A stretch of DNA of 64,000 nt from positions 1 through 64,000 of the forward strand of contig CAJXMF010000006.1 of NCBI GenBank assembly GCA_913056195.1. The letters run 5' to 3'. The notes under the pieces were generated by a model. That model did not search any database. It saw only the letters and a program-made list of their open reading frames with translations, and was not told where the DNA came from. The position numbers and the translations under genes are program-made. The stretch is from an uncultured Methylococcaceae bacterium (GTDB lineage: Bacteria; Pseudomonadota; Gammaproteobacteria; Methylococcales; Methylomonadaceae). Below are positions 53,555 to 61,338 of this stretch, one piece after another; position 1 is the stretch's first letter; each line of letters starts with the position of its first letter.

Positions 53555-53785
53555 CTATTGAAGAATCAGCAACAGGTGCTGCAAGTGCTCTGCCGCCTCA
53601 ACACCCAAATCGGTCAAATAACCGCCATCCTGCTGGGTCACGATGCCTTTTTCAAACAGACGTTCAGCGGCAGCCGCCGCTTTAGGATTGGTCTGTGTAT
53701 GCACCTTAATGCCTTCCTGAGTAGACTCCAGATTAAACAAGGCCAATAAATTTATTTCATCAATTATTTCCGGACTCAACGCCAT
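53555..53785 (-). CDS. TIGR02647-family small protein
   Basis: 76 aa, reading MALSPEIIDEINLLALFNLE, then STQEGIKVHTQTNP, RLFEKGIVTQQDGGYLTDLG and HLLLILQ. This matches the conserved short protein family TIGR02647 found in pseudomonads and related bacteria, sometimes labelled DNA-binding; function is unknown. A winged-helix-like pattern (ERLFEKGIVTQQDGGYLT) is consistent with nucleic-acid binding but not proof. Confidence 0.8.
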   Translation of the reverse strand: MALSPEIIDEINLLALFNLESTQEGIKVHTQTNPKAAAAAERLFEKGIVTQQDGGYLTDLGVEAAEHLQHLLLILQ

Positions 53786-54089
53786 TATTTTCTCCAGTTA
53801 TTAAGTAAGACCTGAATCTGTGACGATACTACGATACAGGTAAAGAATTTCTTGTTCCCGCCATCCTCGGTGAAAATGCATACGAAACGTTTCTCAAACT
53901 CGGTTTGCATTCCCACTCAGAAGTATGGAAACGAACAACTTTTTTAAAACTTCCGGCTCACTATACACTGATTTATATTGGTCTCGCTATTTAAGAATCG
54001 CTCACCGCTTTGCGTTGCCGTCACACGTTTGTCATCTTGTCTTGGTAACGTAAGTCAATATTATGGTTTCAGGTTGATATAAAGCTACT
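53786..54089. other. Divergent intergenic region, nothing identified
   Basis: These 304 bp separate the divergent TIGR02647 and M14-like genes and should hold both promoters. I see no ORF, strong palindrome or clear -35/-10 pair. Confidence 0.4.
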
Positions 54090-55109
54090 GTGTTGCATTC
54101 CAACGATTTACCCGAATTACAGCGTCTGCAAACGCTAATCCAACAATCATCCCATCCGCAATTATCCTCCCGGGAGTTATGCCGCATCAATGATGAAAAC
54201 GCCACGTGGCCCGTTTATGCGGTAAGCCTGGGCAATCTGGACAAATCGTTACCGAGCATCACCTTTGTTGGCGGCATTCATGGCCTGGAGCGTATCGGCA
54301 CACAGGTGGTTCTGGCCTTTCTGGAAACCCTGCTGGAACGTTTGAAATGGGACAAAGCGTTGACCAATGTGTTGCAATTACTGAACATTCACTTTATTCC
54401 ATTGGTCAATCCAGTCGGCATGTTGCGGCATACCCGCTCTAATCACCAGGGCATTGATTTAATGCGCAATGCGCCGATTGACAGTCACGAAAAAACGGTC
54501 TGGCTGGCCGGTGGTCACCGCCTGTCGCCGCTGCTGCCCTGGTATCGAGGCGAAGAAAACCAGCCCATGCAAGAAGAAGCACAGGCGTTATGCGATTTTG
54601 TGTTGCAGGAAGTAACCCCCAACCCGTTCAGTGTCGTATTGGATTGTCATTCAGGCTTTGGTTTTCATAATCATATCTGGTTTCCCTGGGCAAAAAGCCG
54701 CCTGCAACCGATTCAACATTTAGGTGAAATCTTTTATTTGCGCCAGCTGTTTCAACAAACCTATCCATACCAGAATTACCGCTTCGAACCACAGTCTCAA
54801 CATTATTTAACGCATGGCGATTTATGGGATTACCTTTATTTGCAGTCATTAAGCAGCAGCGGGATTTTTTTACCCTTGACCCTGGAAATGGGCTCCTGGC
54901 GCTGGATTCGCAAAAACCCGCTGCAACTTCTCAAAATACAGGGCTTGTACCACCCGATAAAACCCCATCGCATCAACCGGGTTTTGCGCGGCCATCTGGT
55001 GCTGATGGATTTTTTAATCCATGCCACCGCATCCTGGCAGCATTGGCTGGAACAAGGGGAGCGTGAATCCATGTATCGACAAGCGATGGCGCTATGGTAT
55101 GAAAAATAA
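54090..55109 (+). CDS. M14-type zinc carboxypeptidase/deacylase-like protein
   Basis: 339-aa metallohydrolase of the M14 or succinylglutamate desuccinylase group. The zinc ligands are in FVGGIHGLERIG (H-x2-E) and VVLDCHSGFGFHNH (His). Supporting motifs are FIPLVNPVGML and GIDLMRN, and a catalytic Glu is likely in LTLEMGSW. The start is GTG at 54090, with a TTG next to it. The substrate is not evident. It overlaps the alpha/beta hydrolase gene by 11 bases, implying a shared transcript. Confidence 0.85.
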   Translation: MLHSNDLPELQRLQTLIQQSSHPQLSSRELCRINDENATWPVYAVSLGNLDKSLPSITFVGGIHGLERIGTQVVLAFLETLLERLKWDKALTNVLQLLNIHFIPLVNPVGMLRHTRSNHQGIDLMRNAPIDSHEKTVWLAGGHRLSPLLPWYRGEENQPMQEEAQALCDFVLQEVTPNPFSVVLDCHSGFGFHNHIWFPWAKSRLQPIQHLGEIFYLRQLFQQTYPYQNYRFEPQSQHYLTHGDLWDYLYLQSLSSSGIFLPLTLEMGSWRWIRKNPLQLLKIQGLYHPIKPHRINRVLRGHLVLMDFLIHATASWQHWLEQGERESMYRQAMALWYEK

Positions 55110-55890
55110 AACGCAAGACTGTTTTGTGTTGATCCGAGGGCTAATACGAGAATCACGCCATTGGGGTGATTTTACCGATGAATTATGCAGAACGTTCCCC
55201 GATATGCCGGTGTTGACCCCCGATATTCCGGGCAATGGTAAGCTGTTTAAACAATCCAGCCCGCGCAGCATAGCGGCGATGACCGATGCACTGCGCAAGC
55301 GGCTCGGCTATCCTGCAAATATTCATTTAATCGCTATTTCGATGGGCGGCATGATTGCGATTGACTGGATGCAGCGCTATCCGCAAGAAATCCGGTCAGC
55401 CGTGCTGATCAATACCAGCGTACGTCCATTGGCGCCGTTTTATCAGCGCTTGCGTTGGCAGGTCTATCCGGCCATTTTTAAACTATTGCTGCAAAAACCA
55501 GATAACCGTGAACACAGCATTCTGAAACTCACGGCCAATTTAAAGCGAAACGCTCCTGACATCCTGCGGCAGTGGCGGCAATGGCAACATCAATGCCCGG
55601 TTTCCCCAGCCAATGCCCTGAATCAATTATATGCTGCGGCCCGTTTCAAAATTGGCAAACAAAAACCTGCCATCCCCATTCTGGTCGTTTGTAGCCAAGC
55701 CGACCGCCTGGTGGACTATCGTTGCAGCCTGGCATTACAACATTTCTGGCACACCGATTATCGTCAACACCCGACAGCAGGCCACGACTTGCCGCTGGAT
55801 GACCCGACCTGGCTCACCGAAACCATTCGGGACTGGCAGCATCATCAAAACAGCACGAATTTTAATCCCGACATACGCCTGACATATTGA
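55099..55890 (+). CDS. Alpha/beta hydrolase
   Basis: From the ATG at 55099 the protein is 263 aa: an N-terminal strand DCFVLIRGLIRESRHWGDF, nucleophile elbow LIAISMGGMIAIDWM (Ser in S-x-G form), acid in CSQADRLVDY and catalytic His in TAGHDLPLDDP. The triad is complete. The oxyanion region HG is replaced by RGL. Substrate unknown. It is downstream of the M14-like gene and 37 bp upstream of the two-domain acyltransferase gene. Confidence 0.85.
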   Translation: MKNKTQDCFVLIRGLIRESRHWGDFTDELCRTFPDMPVLTPDIPGNGKLFKQSSPRSIAAMTDALRKRLGYPANIHLIAISMGGMIAIDWMQRYPQEIRSAVLINTSVRPLAPFYQRLRWQVYPAIFKLLLQKPDNREHSILKLTANLKRNAPDILRQWRQWQHQCPVSPANALNQLYAAARFKIGKQKPAIPILVVCSQADRLVDYRCSLALQHFWHTDYRQHPTAGHDLPLDDPTWLTETIRDWQHHQNSTNFNPDIRLTY

Positions 55891-55927
55891 GCGGTTATTC
55901 TAAGCAAACACTTCATTGAATAGAATT

Positions 55928-57634
55928 ATGATTGATACCCAGAAAATATTGCACGAGACCTATCCCGAGCTGAAAATTGGCAAGCACAACAAGGCTGTTC
56001 ATAAGCTGTTGAAAAAACTGCTGCATGAAGATGACTTTAATCGCTTTATTCAAAAGCATCAACACCTTAAAGGCTTTGCCTTTTTGGATAAATTACTGCG
56101 TCATTTTCAATTCAGCTATCAGGTCAGCGCTGAATCCTATCGTCATATTCCCGCCGAAGGCCGCGTGTTGATTGTCGCCAACCATCCGATCGGAACGCTG
56201 GACGGCCTGGCGTTGGTCAAAATGATTCGCTCGGTGCGGCCGGATGTGCGGATTGTGGTCAACCGCGTGTTAATGCATATGGAGCCATTGCAATCGGTTT
56301 TTCTGCCGGTCGATGTGTTGTCTTCCAAAAAATCTCACAAAAACGCCTATCAGCGAATGATGGAGGCGCTGGAAAATGAAGAAGCCTTAATTTTTTTTCC
56401 GGCGGGCGAAGTCTCTCGCATCACACCTAAAGGGGTGCGTGATGGTAAATGGCAAAAAGGCTTTTTAAAGGTCGCGCGCAAGGCCCAATGCCCGATTTTG
56501 CCGATTCATATCAAAGCCAGCAATTCTGCCGTGTTTTATCTGACCTCCATGCTTTACAAGCCGATGGGCACCCTGCTTCTGACGCATGAAATGTTTAACA
56601 AAAACGATCAGGAAATCGTCTTTAAAGTCGGCGCGCCCATTCCCTATCAGGCGTTTGCGAAAAGTCCGCTGGCGGATAAGGAACTGTGCCAGAAATTTCG
56701 TAAACACGTCATCAACCTGGGCACGAAAAAAGCCAAACCGCTGTTTAAAACCATCGAAACGGTCGCTCACCCGGCCAATACCAAAGCGATTAAAAAAGCC
56801 CTGTATCAATCTCGCCTGCTCGGCGAAACCCGCGATAACAAGAAAATTTTTCTGTATCAATACACGGATGATTGTCCGGTGATGCAGGAAATCGCTCGCT
56901 TGCGTGAACTGACCTTTCGCTGTGTAGAAGAAGGCACGGGGCAAGCGCAGGACATGGATGCCTACGATGTGTATTACCAGCATCTGGTGTTATGGGATGA
57001 TACCGACCTGGAAATTGTCGGCGCTTACCGTATTGGAGAAGGTCGGCAGATCATGGAACAACAGGGCATCAGCGGTTTTTACAGCTATACCCTGTTTGAT
57101 TTTTCCGCATCGTTCCAGAGCTTGTTACCCTACAGCATCGAACTCGGTCGCAGTTTTGTGCAACCGCGGTATTGGGGACAGCGCAGTCTGGATTATTTAT
57201 GGTATGGCATCGGCGCCTATTTACGCGACAAGCCCAATATAAAATATCTTTTTGGCCCGGTCAGTCTCAGCAATGCCTATCCTGAAGAGGCCAAAGAAGC
57301 CATTGTCAGCTTTTATCAGCATCAATTCGGCAGCGACCAAAAACTGGCTCAGGCACGCCAGCCTTTTGTGCCATCAGACACATCCCGCCAATTTGCTGAA
57401 AGCCAATTCTGTGATGATTATAAAACCAGTTTTAAAATCCTGAATCGTGAACTTAAAAAGCTGGGTGTCAAGGTACCGACCTTGTACAAGCAATATGTAG
57501 AGTTATGCGAAGACCACGGCTGCCGTTTTATTGATTTCAATATCGATCCGGATTTTAATGATTGTATCGACAGCCTGGTGTTAGTTGAGCTGGATAAAAT
57601 CACCGCCAAAAAACGCCAGCGTTATATTGGCTGA
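55928..57634 (+). CDS. Two-domain acyltransferase (PlsC-like plus OlsB-like), OlsF-type candidate
   Basis: 568 aa from the ATG at 55928 (a TTG lies four codons upstream). The N-terminal half is a PlsC-type glycerophosphate acyltransferase fold: RVLIVANHPIGTLDGLALVK, where the His-Asp motif has five intervening residues, and ALIFFPAGEVSRITPKGVRD. The C-terminal half (from about residue 300) is an OlsB/hemolysin-type acetyltransferase fold: LRELTFRCVEEGTGQ, YRIGEGRQIM, SIELGRSFVQPRYWGQR. The order is that of OlsF, which makes ornithine lipids by N- then O-acylation. Ornithine lipid synthesis is inferred, and a general lysophospholipid role is possible. Confidence 0.8.
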   Translation: MIDTQKILHETYPELKIGKHNKAVHKLLKKLLHEDDFNRFIQKHQHLKGFAFLDKLLRHFQFSYQVSAESYRHIPAEGRVLIVANHPIGTLDGLALVKMIRSVRPDVRIVVNRVLMHMEPLQSVFLPVDVLSSKKSHKNAYQRMMEALENEEALIFFPAGEVSRITPKGVRDGKWQKGFLKVARKAQCPILPIHIKASNSAVFYLTSMLYKPMGTLLLTHEMFNKNDQEIVFKVGAPIPYQAFAKSPLADKELCQKFRKHVINLGTKKAKPLFKTIETVAHPANTKAIKKALYQSRLLGETRDNKKIFLYQYTDDCPVMQEIARLRELTFRCVEEGTGQAQDMDAYDVYYQHLVLWDDTDLEIVGAYRIGEGRQIMEQQGISGFYSYTLFDFSASFQSLLPYSIELGRSFVQPRYWGQRSLDYLWYGIGAYLRDKPNIKYLFGPVSLSNAYPEEAKEAIVSFYQHQFGSDQKLAQARQPFVPSDTSRQFAESQFCDDYKTSFKILNRELKKLGVKVPTLYKQYVELCEDHGCRFIDFNIDPDFNDCIDSLVLVELDKITAKKRQRYIG

Positions 57635-57693
57635 TACGGTTTTAACAGGCTTTGTTGTGAATATTCCGAACATCGCTTCTCTCTTGCAGATAT

Positions 57694-57773
57694 GTAGGTA
57701 CGATTAGCGTTAGCGTAATCGTACAAATGCCACAACCGCCAATCTCCGATTACGCTAAGCTAATCGGAGCTAC
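57694..57773. repeat. REP doublet in inverted orientation
   Basis: Two palindromes sit head to head: GTACGATTA-GCGTTAGC-TAATCGTAC (57698-57724) and CTCCGATTA-CGCTAAGC-TAATCGGAG (57744-57769), bounded by GTAGG on the left and CTAC on the right. This is the GTAGG-GATTAGCG type of REP pair found between genes in many gammaproteobacteria. It fills most of the gap between the acyltransferase and ParA genes, whose ends converge here. Confidence 0.75.
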
Positions 57774-57810
57774 GACGCTGATAAACCATTGCATTCCAAC
57801 TCAGCACGAA

Positions 57811-58575
57811 TTACCTGGCATTCAGCTTGTTTAACCCAATCGCCTCCTGGACTTCATCCCACAAGGCTTCATACGCCGCATAGGATCGACTTCGGGGCAT
57901 AAACTCGCCGACGGGGTTATGCTCCAAACCCATGCGTTCGACTTCACTGGCATAAGGGATAACGGTTTGGCAAATATCCGGGTGTTTTTCCTGCAAATTC
58001 GCCATAATATCCCGATGCATGGTTTTACGTCGATCGGCCATCGAGAAAAAAGGCAATAGCTGAAGCTGTTTGAGCTTATTGTCCTTCAGATGTTTCTTGA
58101 GCAAATCCAGCGTGCGTAATGACAGCGTGGTTGGAATAATAGGCGATAACAAAACATCCGAGGCGGAAAAAACAGCTTCCGACAACAGAGAAATATTCGG
58201 CGGACAATCTAAAAAAATCAACGGGTATTCCTGCTGCAGCGGCTTTAATAATTTTTTCAGTCGCGCGGTGGGTTTTTTCGCCTCATCCAGCACCAGATCC
58301 AGATTACGGAACGAAAAATCCGCCGGAATTAAATCCAGGTTTTCAAAATCGGTGGCCTTGATCAAGTCATCCAGGTCGCGTTCTCCGGCGACCACCGCTT
58401 TACTGCCGCCTTTTATTTTAGGTTTTATGCGAAAATAAAAACTGCTTGCCCCTTGTGGATCCAGGTCCCAGATCAAGGTTTTTATCGACATTTTAGCGGC
58501 AATATAGGCCAGGTTGACGACAGTTGCTGTTTTACCGACCCCGCCTTTAATGTTGTAACATGCAATAACCGTCAT
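57811..58575 (-). CDS. parA: ParA-family ATPase
   Basis: 254-aa deviant Walker ATPase. Walker A is IKGGVGKTATVVNLAY (residues 9-16), the A' region is LIWDLDPQGASSFYF and Walker B is PLIFLDCPPNISLLSEAVF. ParA proteins form gradients on the nucleoid to position chromosomes, plasmids or protein cargos such as carboxysomes. No parB or parS-like site is present. The start overlaps the stop of the CHAD-domain gene by four bases, so the cargo is probably connected to that protein. Confidence 0.9.
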   Translation of the reverse strand: MTVIACYNIKGGVGKTATVVNLAYIAAKMSIKTLIWDLDPQGASSFYFRIKPKIKGGSKAVVAGERDLDDLIKATDFENLDLIPADFSFRNLDLVLDEAKKPTARLKKLLKPLQQEYPLIFLDCPPNISLLSEAVFSASDVLLSPIIPTTLSLRTLDLLKKHLKDNKLKQLQLLPFFSMADRRKTMHRDIMANLQEKHPDICQTVIPYASEVERMGLEHNPVGEFMPRSRSYAAYEALWDEVQEAIGLNKLNAR

Positions 58576-60113
58576 GCTTTATCTCCTGAGCCTTTGCCAG
58601 CAAATAGTTTTTGAAAGTGCTTATGGTTTTGTGCGCTCTTAAAACAAGCAAACTGGTGGTCAAAATCCTGCCGTGCAGCAACCTTCAAGGTATCGAGATA
58701 TTGTATCAAAACCCCCATCGCCAAAATCGTATTGCTGTCAGCCCCCTCAGTCAACATCTCATCGCTGAATTGTTTTATGCTGACTTCCTGCACGTCATAA
58801 TCCTGAAAGTCACCCAAGACCGATTGGAAATCTTTTAGGGCTCTGATACAGGGTTTAATTTTGTCTTCAGGATATAAGGTCTGAAAAAACTCCATTAAAT
58901 AACGTAATTTTTTGCTGGTTTTGCGTAACTCGTGCAAAGACTCTGCCGGGGACTCGTCATCGATGCACTCCCCTTCTTTCAGCAAACGCTTATACATTTT
59001 CCAGATACGTTGATCCGCCAAATATTTTATCGTGCCGGTTTTTTTGGTTTTAAACAGTTTTGCCGCGTTCAAAAACTCTTCCCAGGCGACGATTTGCTGT
59101 TTATAACGATCGCTCTGTAATTCTGCCGCCATTTTTTGCTGCGCCTGCTTTTGTTTTGTTTTCAAGAAATGATAAAACGGCGTCAGTTCATCATGCAGTG
59201 TTGGTGGCAAAACCTGTTTGTAGTTTTCGTAATTGAGCAAGTACACATCCAGATCCCGCGTTGGCCCTGTGACCTGCCCAAGCCAGGCAAAGAATGGCGC
59301 ATATTGCTGCACGATGGCCTCCGGCAACACTTTTTTAAACACGCTGAACGCCGCACGTGTACGCCTGACGGCCACCCGAAAATCATGCAAAAATTCGCTG
59401 TCGATATCTTCTATGGTTCCCGCTTCATTCGCTTTCAGATTTTTCAGTAAATGTTTGAAGATAAGCTGGCAGACCTCTTCAACCGATTGTTCGGGTTTCA
59501 GCTTGATATTCAGACCGGACTGGTAGTCGCCGGATTTTCGTCCCTGTTGCGCCAGCGCCACATAAAACGTTGCTGCATTATCCACCGGCTTCAACTTGAA
59601 AGCTTTCTCAAGCAGCGTATCTACCTTCCGAGCAGCTTTGTCATAGCCTTTTAAAGGATAGAGGGTTAATTTATGTGGCAGGGTTTCAAATTCTTCCAGT
59701 TTCAGACGTAAAACCGTTTTTTCGTCATCATTAAGAATACTGATCCAATACAACTGATGTGGAAGCTGACATAACGGCAGCAAAGCGCGCATTTCCAACG
59801 GCTTGGTGATCAGGTTTTTGACCTCTCCTTCCGGAAACTGGCCCGCAAATCGCGGGACGTCGTCCATTTTCTCGGAAGCCAGATAATGCCCTTGCTTCCG
59901 ATGAATAAGACTGAACTGGCTGCTACTTTTAGACTGATTGAATTCGGCAATCATTTTGGCATTAAAAAGCCGCCAGTCGAAACTGTCATAAAACGTTTTA
60001 AGACTGTAACACTGCTCAATGATCTGAACATTCAGATTTTTGCCCAGACGGGAAAAGAATTTTTTGGCCGACAAATTAGCCGGTAATTCAAGATACAGCG
60101 GAATATTACTCAT
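58572..60113 (-). CDS. CHAD-domain protein (polyphosphate-binding type)
   Basis: 513 aa. The C-terminal half (about 225-500) is an all-helical CHAD domain with the conserved basic His motifs: SEFLHDFRVAVRRTRAAFSV, LGQVTGPTRDLDVYLLNYEN and LHELRKTSKKLRYLMEFFQT. CHAD domains bind polyphosphate, and in Ralstonia related proteins sit on polyphosphate granules. The N-terminal 200 residues are not a recognisable CYTH triphosphatase (no E-x-E-x-K motif). The gene is translationally coupled to parA downstream, an uncommon pairing discussed in the findings. Confidence 0.88.
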   Translation of the reverse strand: MSNIPLYLELPANLSAKKFFSRLGKNLNVQIIEQCYSLKTFYDSFDWRLFNAKMIAEFNQSKSSSQFSLIHRKQGHYLASEKMDDVPRFAGQFPEGEVKNLITKPLEMRALLPLCQLPHQLYWISILNDDEKTVLRLKLEEFETLPHKLTLYPLKGYDKAARKVDTLLEKAFKLKPVDNAATFYVALAQQGRKSGDYQSGLNIKLKPEQSVEEVCQLIFKHLLKNLKANEAGTIEDIDSEFLHDFRVAVRRTRAAFSVFKKVLPEAIVQQYAPFFAWLGQVTGPTRDLDVYLLNYENYKQVLPPTLHDELTPFYHFLKTKQKQAQQKMAAELQSDRYKQQIVAWEEFLNAAKLFKTKKTGTIKYLADQRIWKMYKRLLKEGECIDDESPAESLHELRKTSKKLRYLMEFFQTLYPEDKIKPCIRALKDFQSVLGDFQDYDVQEVSIKQFSDEMLTEGADSNTILAMGVLIQYLDTLKVAARQDFDHQFACFKSAQNHKHFQKLFAGKGSGDKA

Positions 60114-60499
60114 GATTGGAAGGTATCCTTAACTTCAATTGAAAACAATGCCAGCAGCAAAACAGGCCTATGTGACACAAAGATTCTGAATTCAGTTTAT
60201 ATCAGAATGCAACCATTCAAGTGCAAATATTCAAAACGCCTCTCAATATCGCCTTCTCTCAAGGGTAGAAGGCCAGGATGAGGGTATCAAACAGCAGGAG
60301 GCTCTAAATATTTACGGTCAAGTAATGTTACCGAAATTAGATAAAAAATTGATGACAATCGAAGATATCTCTTTGCTGGAAAGGTAAAACCTTCTTTTTG
60401 CAGGGTTTCACCCTTCCAGCCATTGACGACAACGCCATTTTTATACGAATAGATAAGGCTTACACCTCACCCAACAAAAAATGGCTGTGCTGTATTAAA
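60114..60499. other. Intergenic region with one imperfect hairpin
   Basis: No gene is supported. A long imperfect inverted repeat at 60375-60420 (GCTGGAA-GGT-AAACC against GGTTT-ACC-TTCCAGC, two mismatches, 12-nt loop) lies about 80 bp beyond the Lys-rich gene's stop on the minus strand and may end its transcript. Confidence 0.45.
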
Positions 60500-60700
60500 T
60501 TAAGCCGCTTTTTTGATGACTTTTTTAGCGACTTTGCTAACCGATTTCTTGTTTTTAGGTGCTTTTTTCAAAGCTTGTTTAGTGATTTTTTTAGATAATG
60601 CTTTCACTTTTTTCTTGGCGACAATTTTTTTGGCAACGGCTTTTTTGGCCGCTTTACTTGCGACTTTTTTGACGACTTTCTTTTTTAATGCTTTAGACAT
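60500..60700 (-). CDS. Lys/Ala-rich histone H1-like protein
   Basis: 66 aa made almost only of Lys, Ala, Val and Ser (MSKALKKKVVKKVASKAAKK, AVAKKIVAKKKVKALSKKIT), like the tails of bacterial histone H1-like and AlgP-type proteins. It would bind nucleic acid or other polyanions, including polyphosphate, by charge. It is encoded on the same strand, 387 bp upstream of the CHAD-parA pair. A real gene is likely given the uninterrupted biased composition and an in-frame ATG. Confidence 0.7.
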   Translation of the reverse strand: MSKALKKKVVKKVASKAAKKAVAKKIVAKKKVKALSKKITKQALKKAPKNKKSVSKVAKKVIKKAA

Positions 60701-60924
60701 GACTTAACCTCATTAATAATAAAAATAATGCCGCTCGACCAACCCGCATAAGCGCGCGAACGACCTTTCTCATCCCTGCCAATAAATATGACAGAAGATA
60801 AAAAATTTATTACCATTGGTAATAAATTATGGTCATTGTATTGAAAAAAGTATTTTGTAGCAACACTTAAAAATCGCTGCGATATAATTAGTTTCCCATA
60901 CACGTTCAACCGACAGAGTCTGCT

Positions 60925-61215
60925 ATGACATTCATTGAATTTAAAAAATTACTGCTGGATGCGGAAATCAGTGTGCCAAAATTTAGCCGGCTGATTAAAG
61001 TAAACGAAAAAAATATTCAGTCTTATAAAAAGAAAGGCAAGGTTCCTAACACCATCGCGGTGATTGCAACCTGCTTTGCCGCCATGCACAAGGCTGATAT
61101 TGATTACAGACGCACGATCGAAGAACTTGGACTGGAACAGAAAACAAAAAAAGGCGCCGGCTTCGGGCATAAGAAAAAAAACCTTAAAGAACCTGCAGCA
61201 GATCAAGAGAAATAG
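60925..61215 (+). CDS. Small helix-turn-helix-like protein, 96 aa
   Basis: The first 60 residues look like a short XRE-type HTH: EFKKLLLDAEISVPKFSRLI, then KVNEKNIQSYKKKGKVPN. The C-terminus is basic (KTKKGAGFGHKKKNLKEPA). Family not recognised with certainty. DNA binding is likely from the fold pattern and charge. It diverges from the Lys-rich gene and precedes the c-di-GMP gene. Confidence 0.6.
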   Translation: MTFIEFKKLLLDAEISVPKFSRLIKVNEKNIQSYKKKGKVPNTIAVIATCFAAMHKADIDYRRTIEELGLEQKTKKGAGFGHKKKNLKEPAADQEK

Positions 61216-61338
61216 TTTGGTATGCATACGATAGCTCTAATTAATGAGAGCTTATCCGCATTAATATTATTCTGTCATTGAACTGTCATATTACCCTGAT
61301 ATTTTCCAGTGTGTTATCTCAAACATTCGGACAATGAC

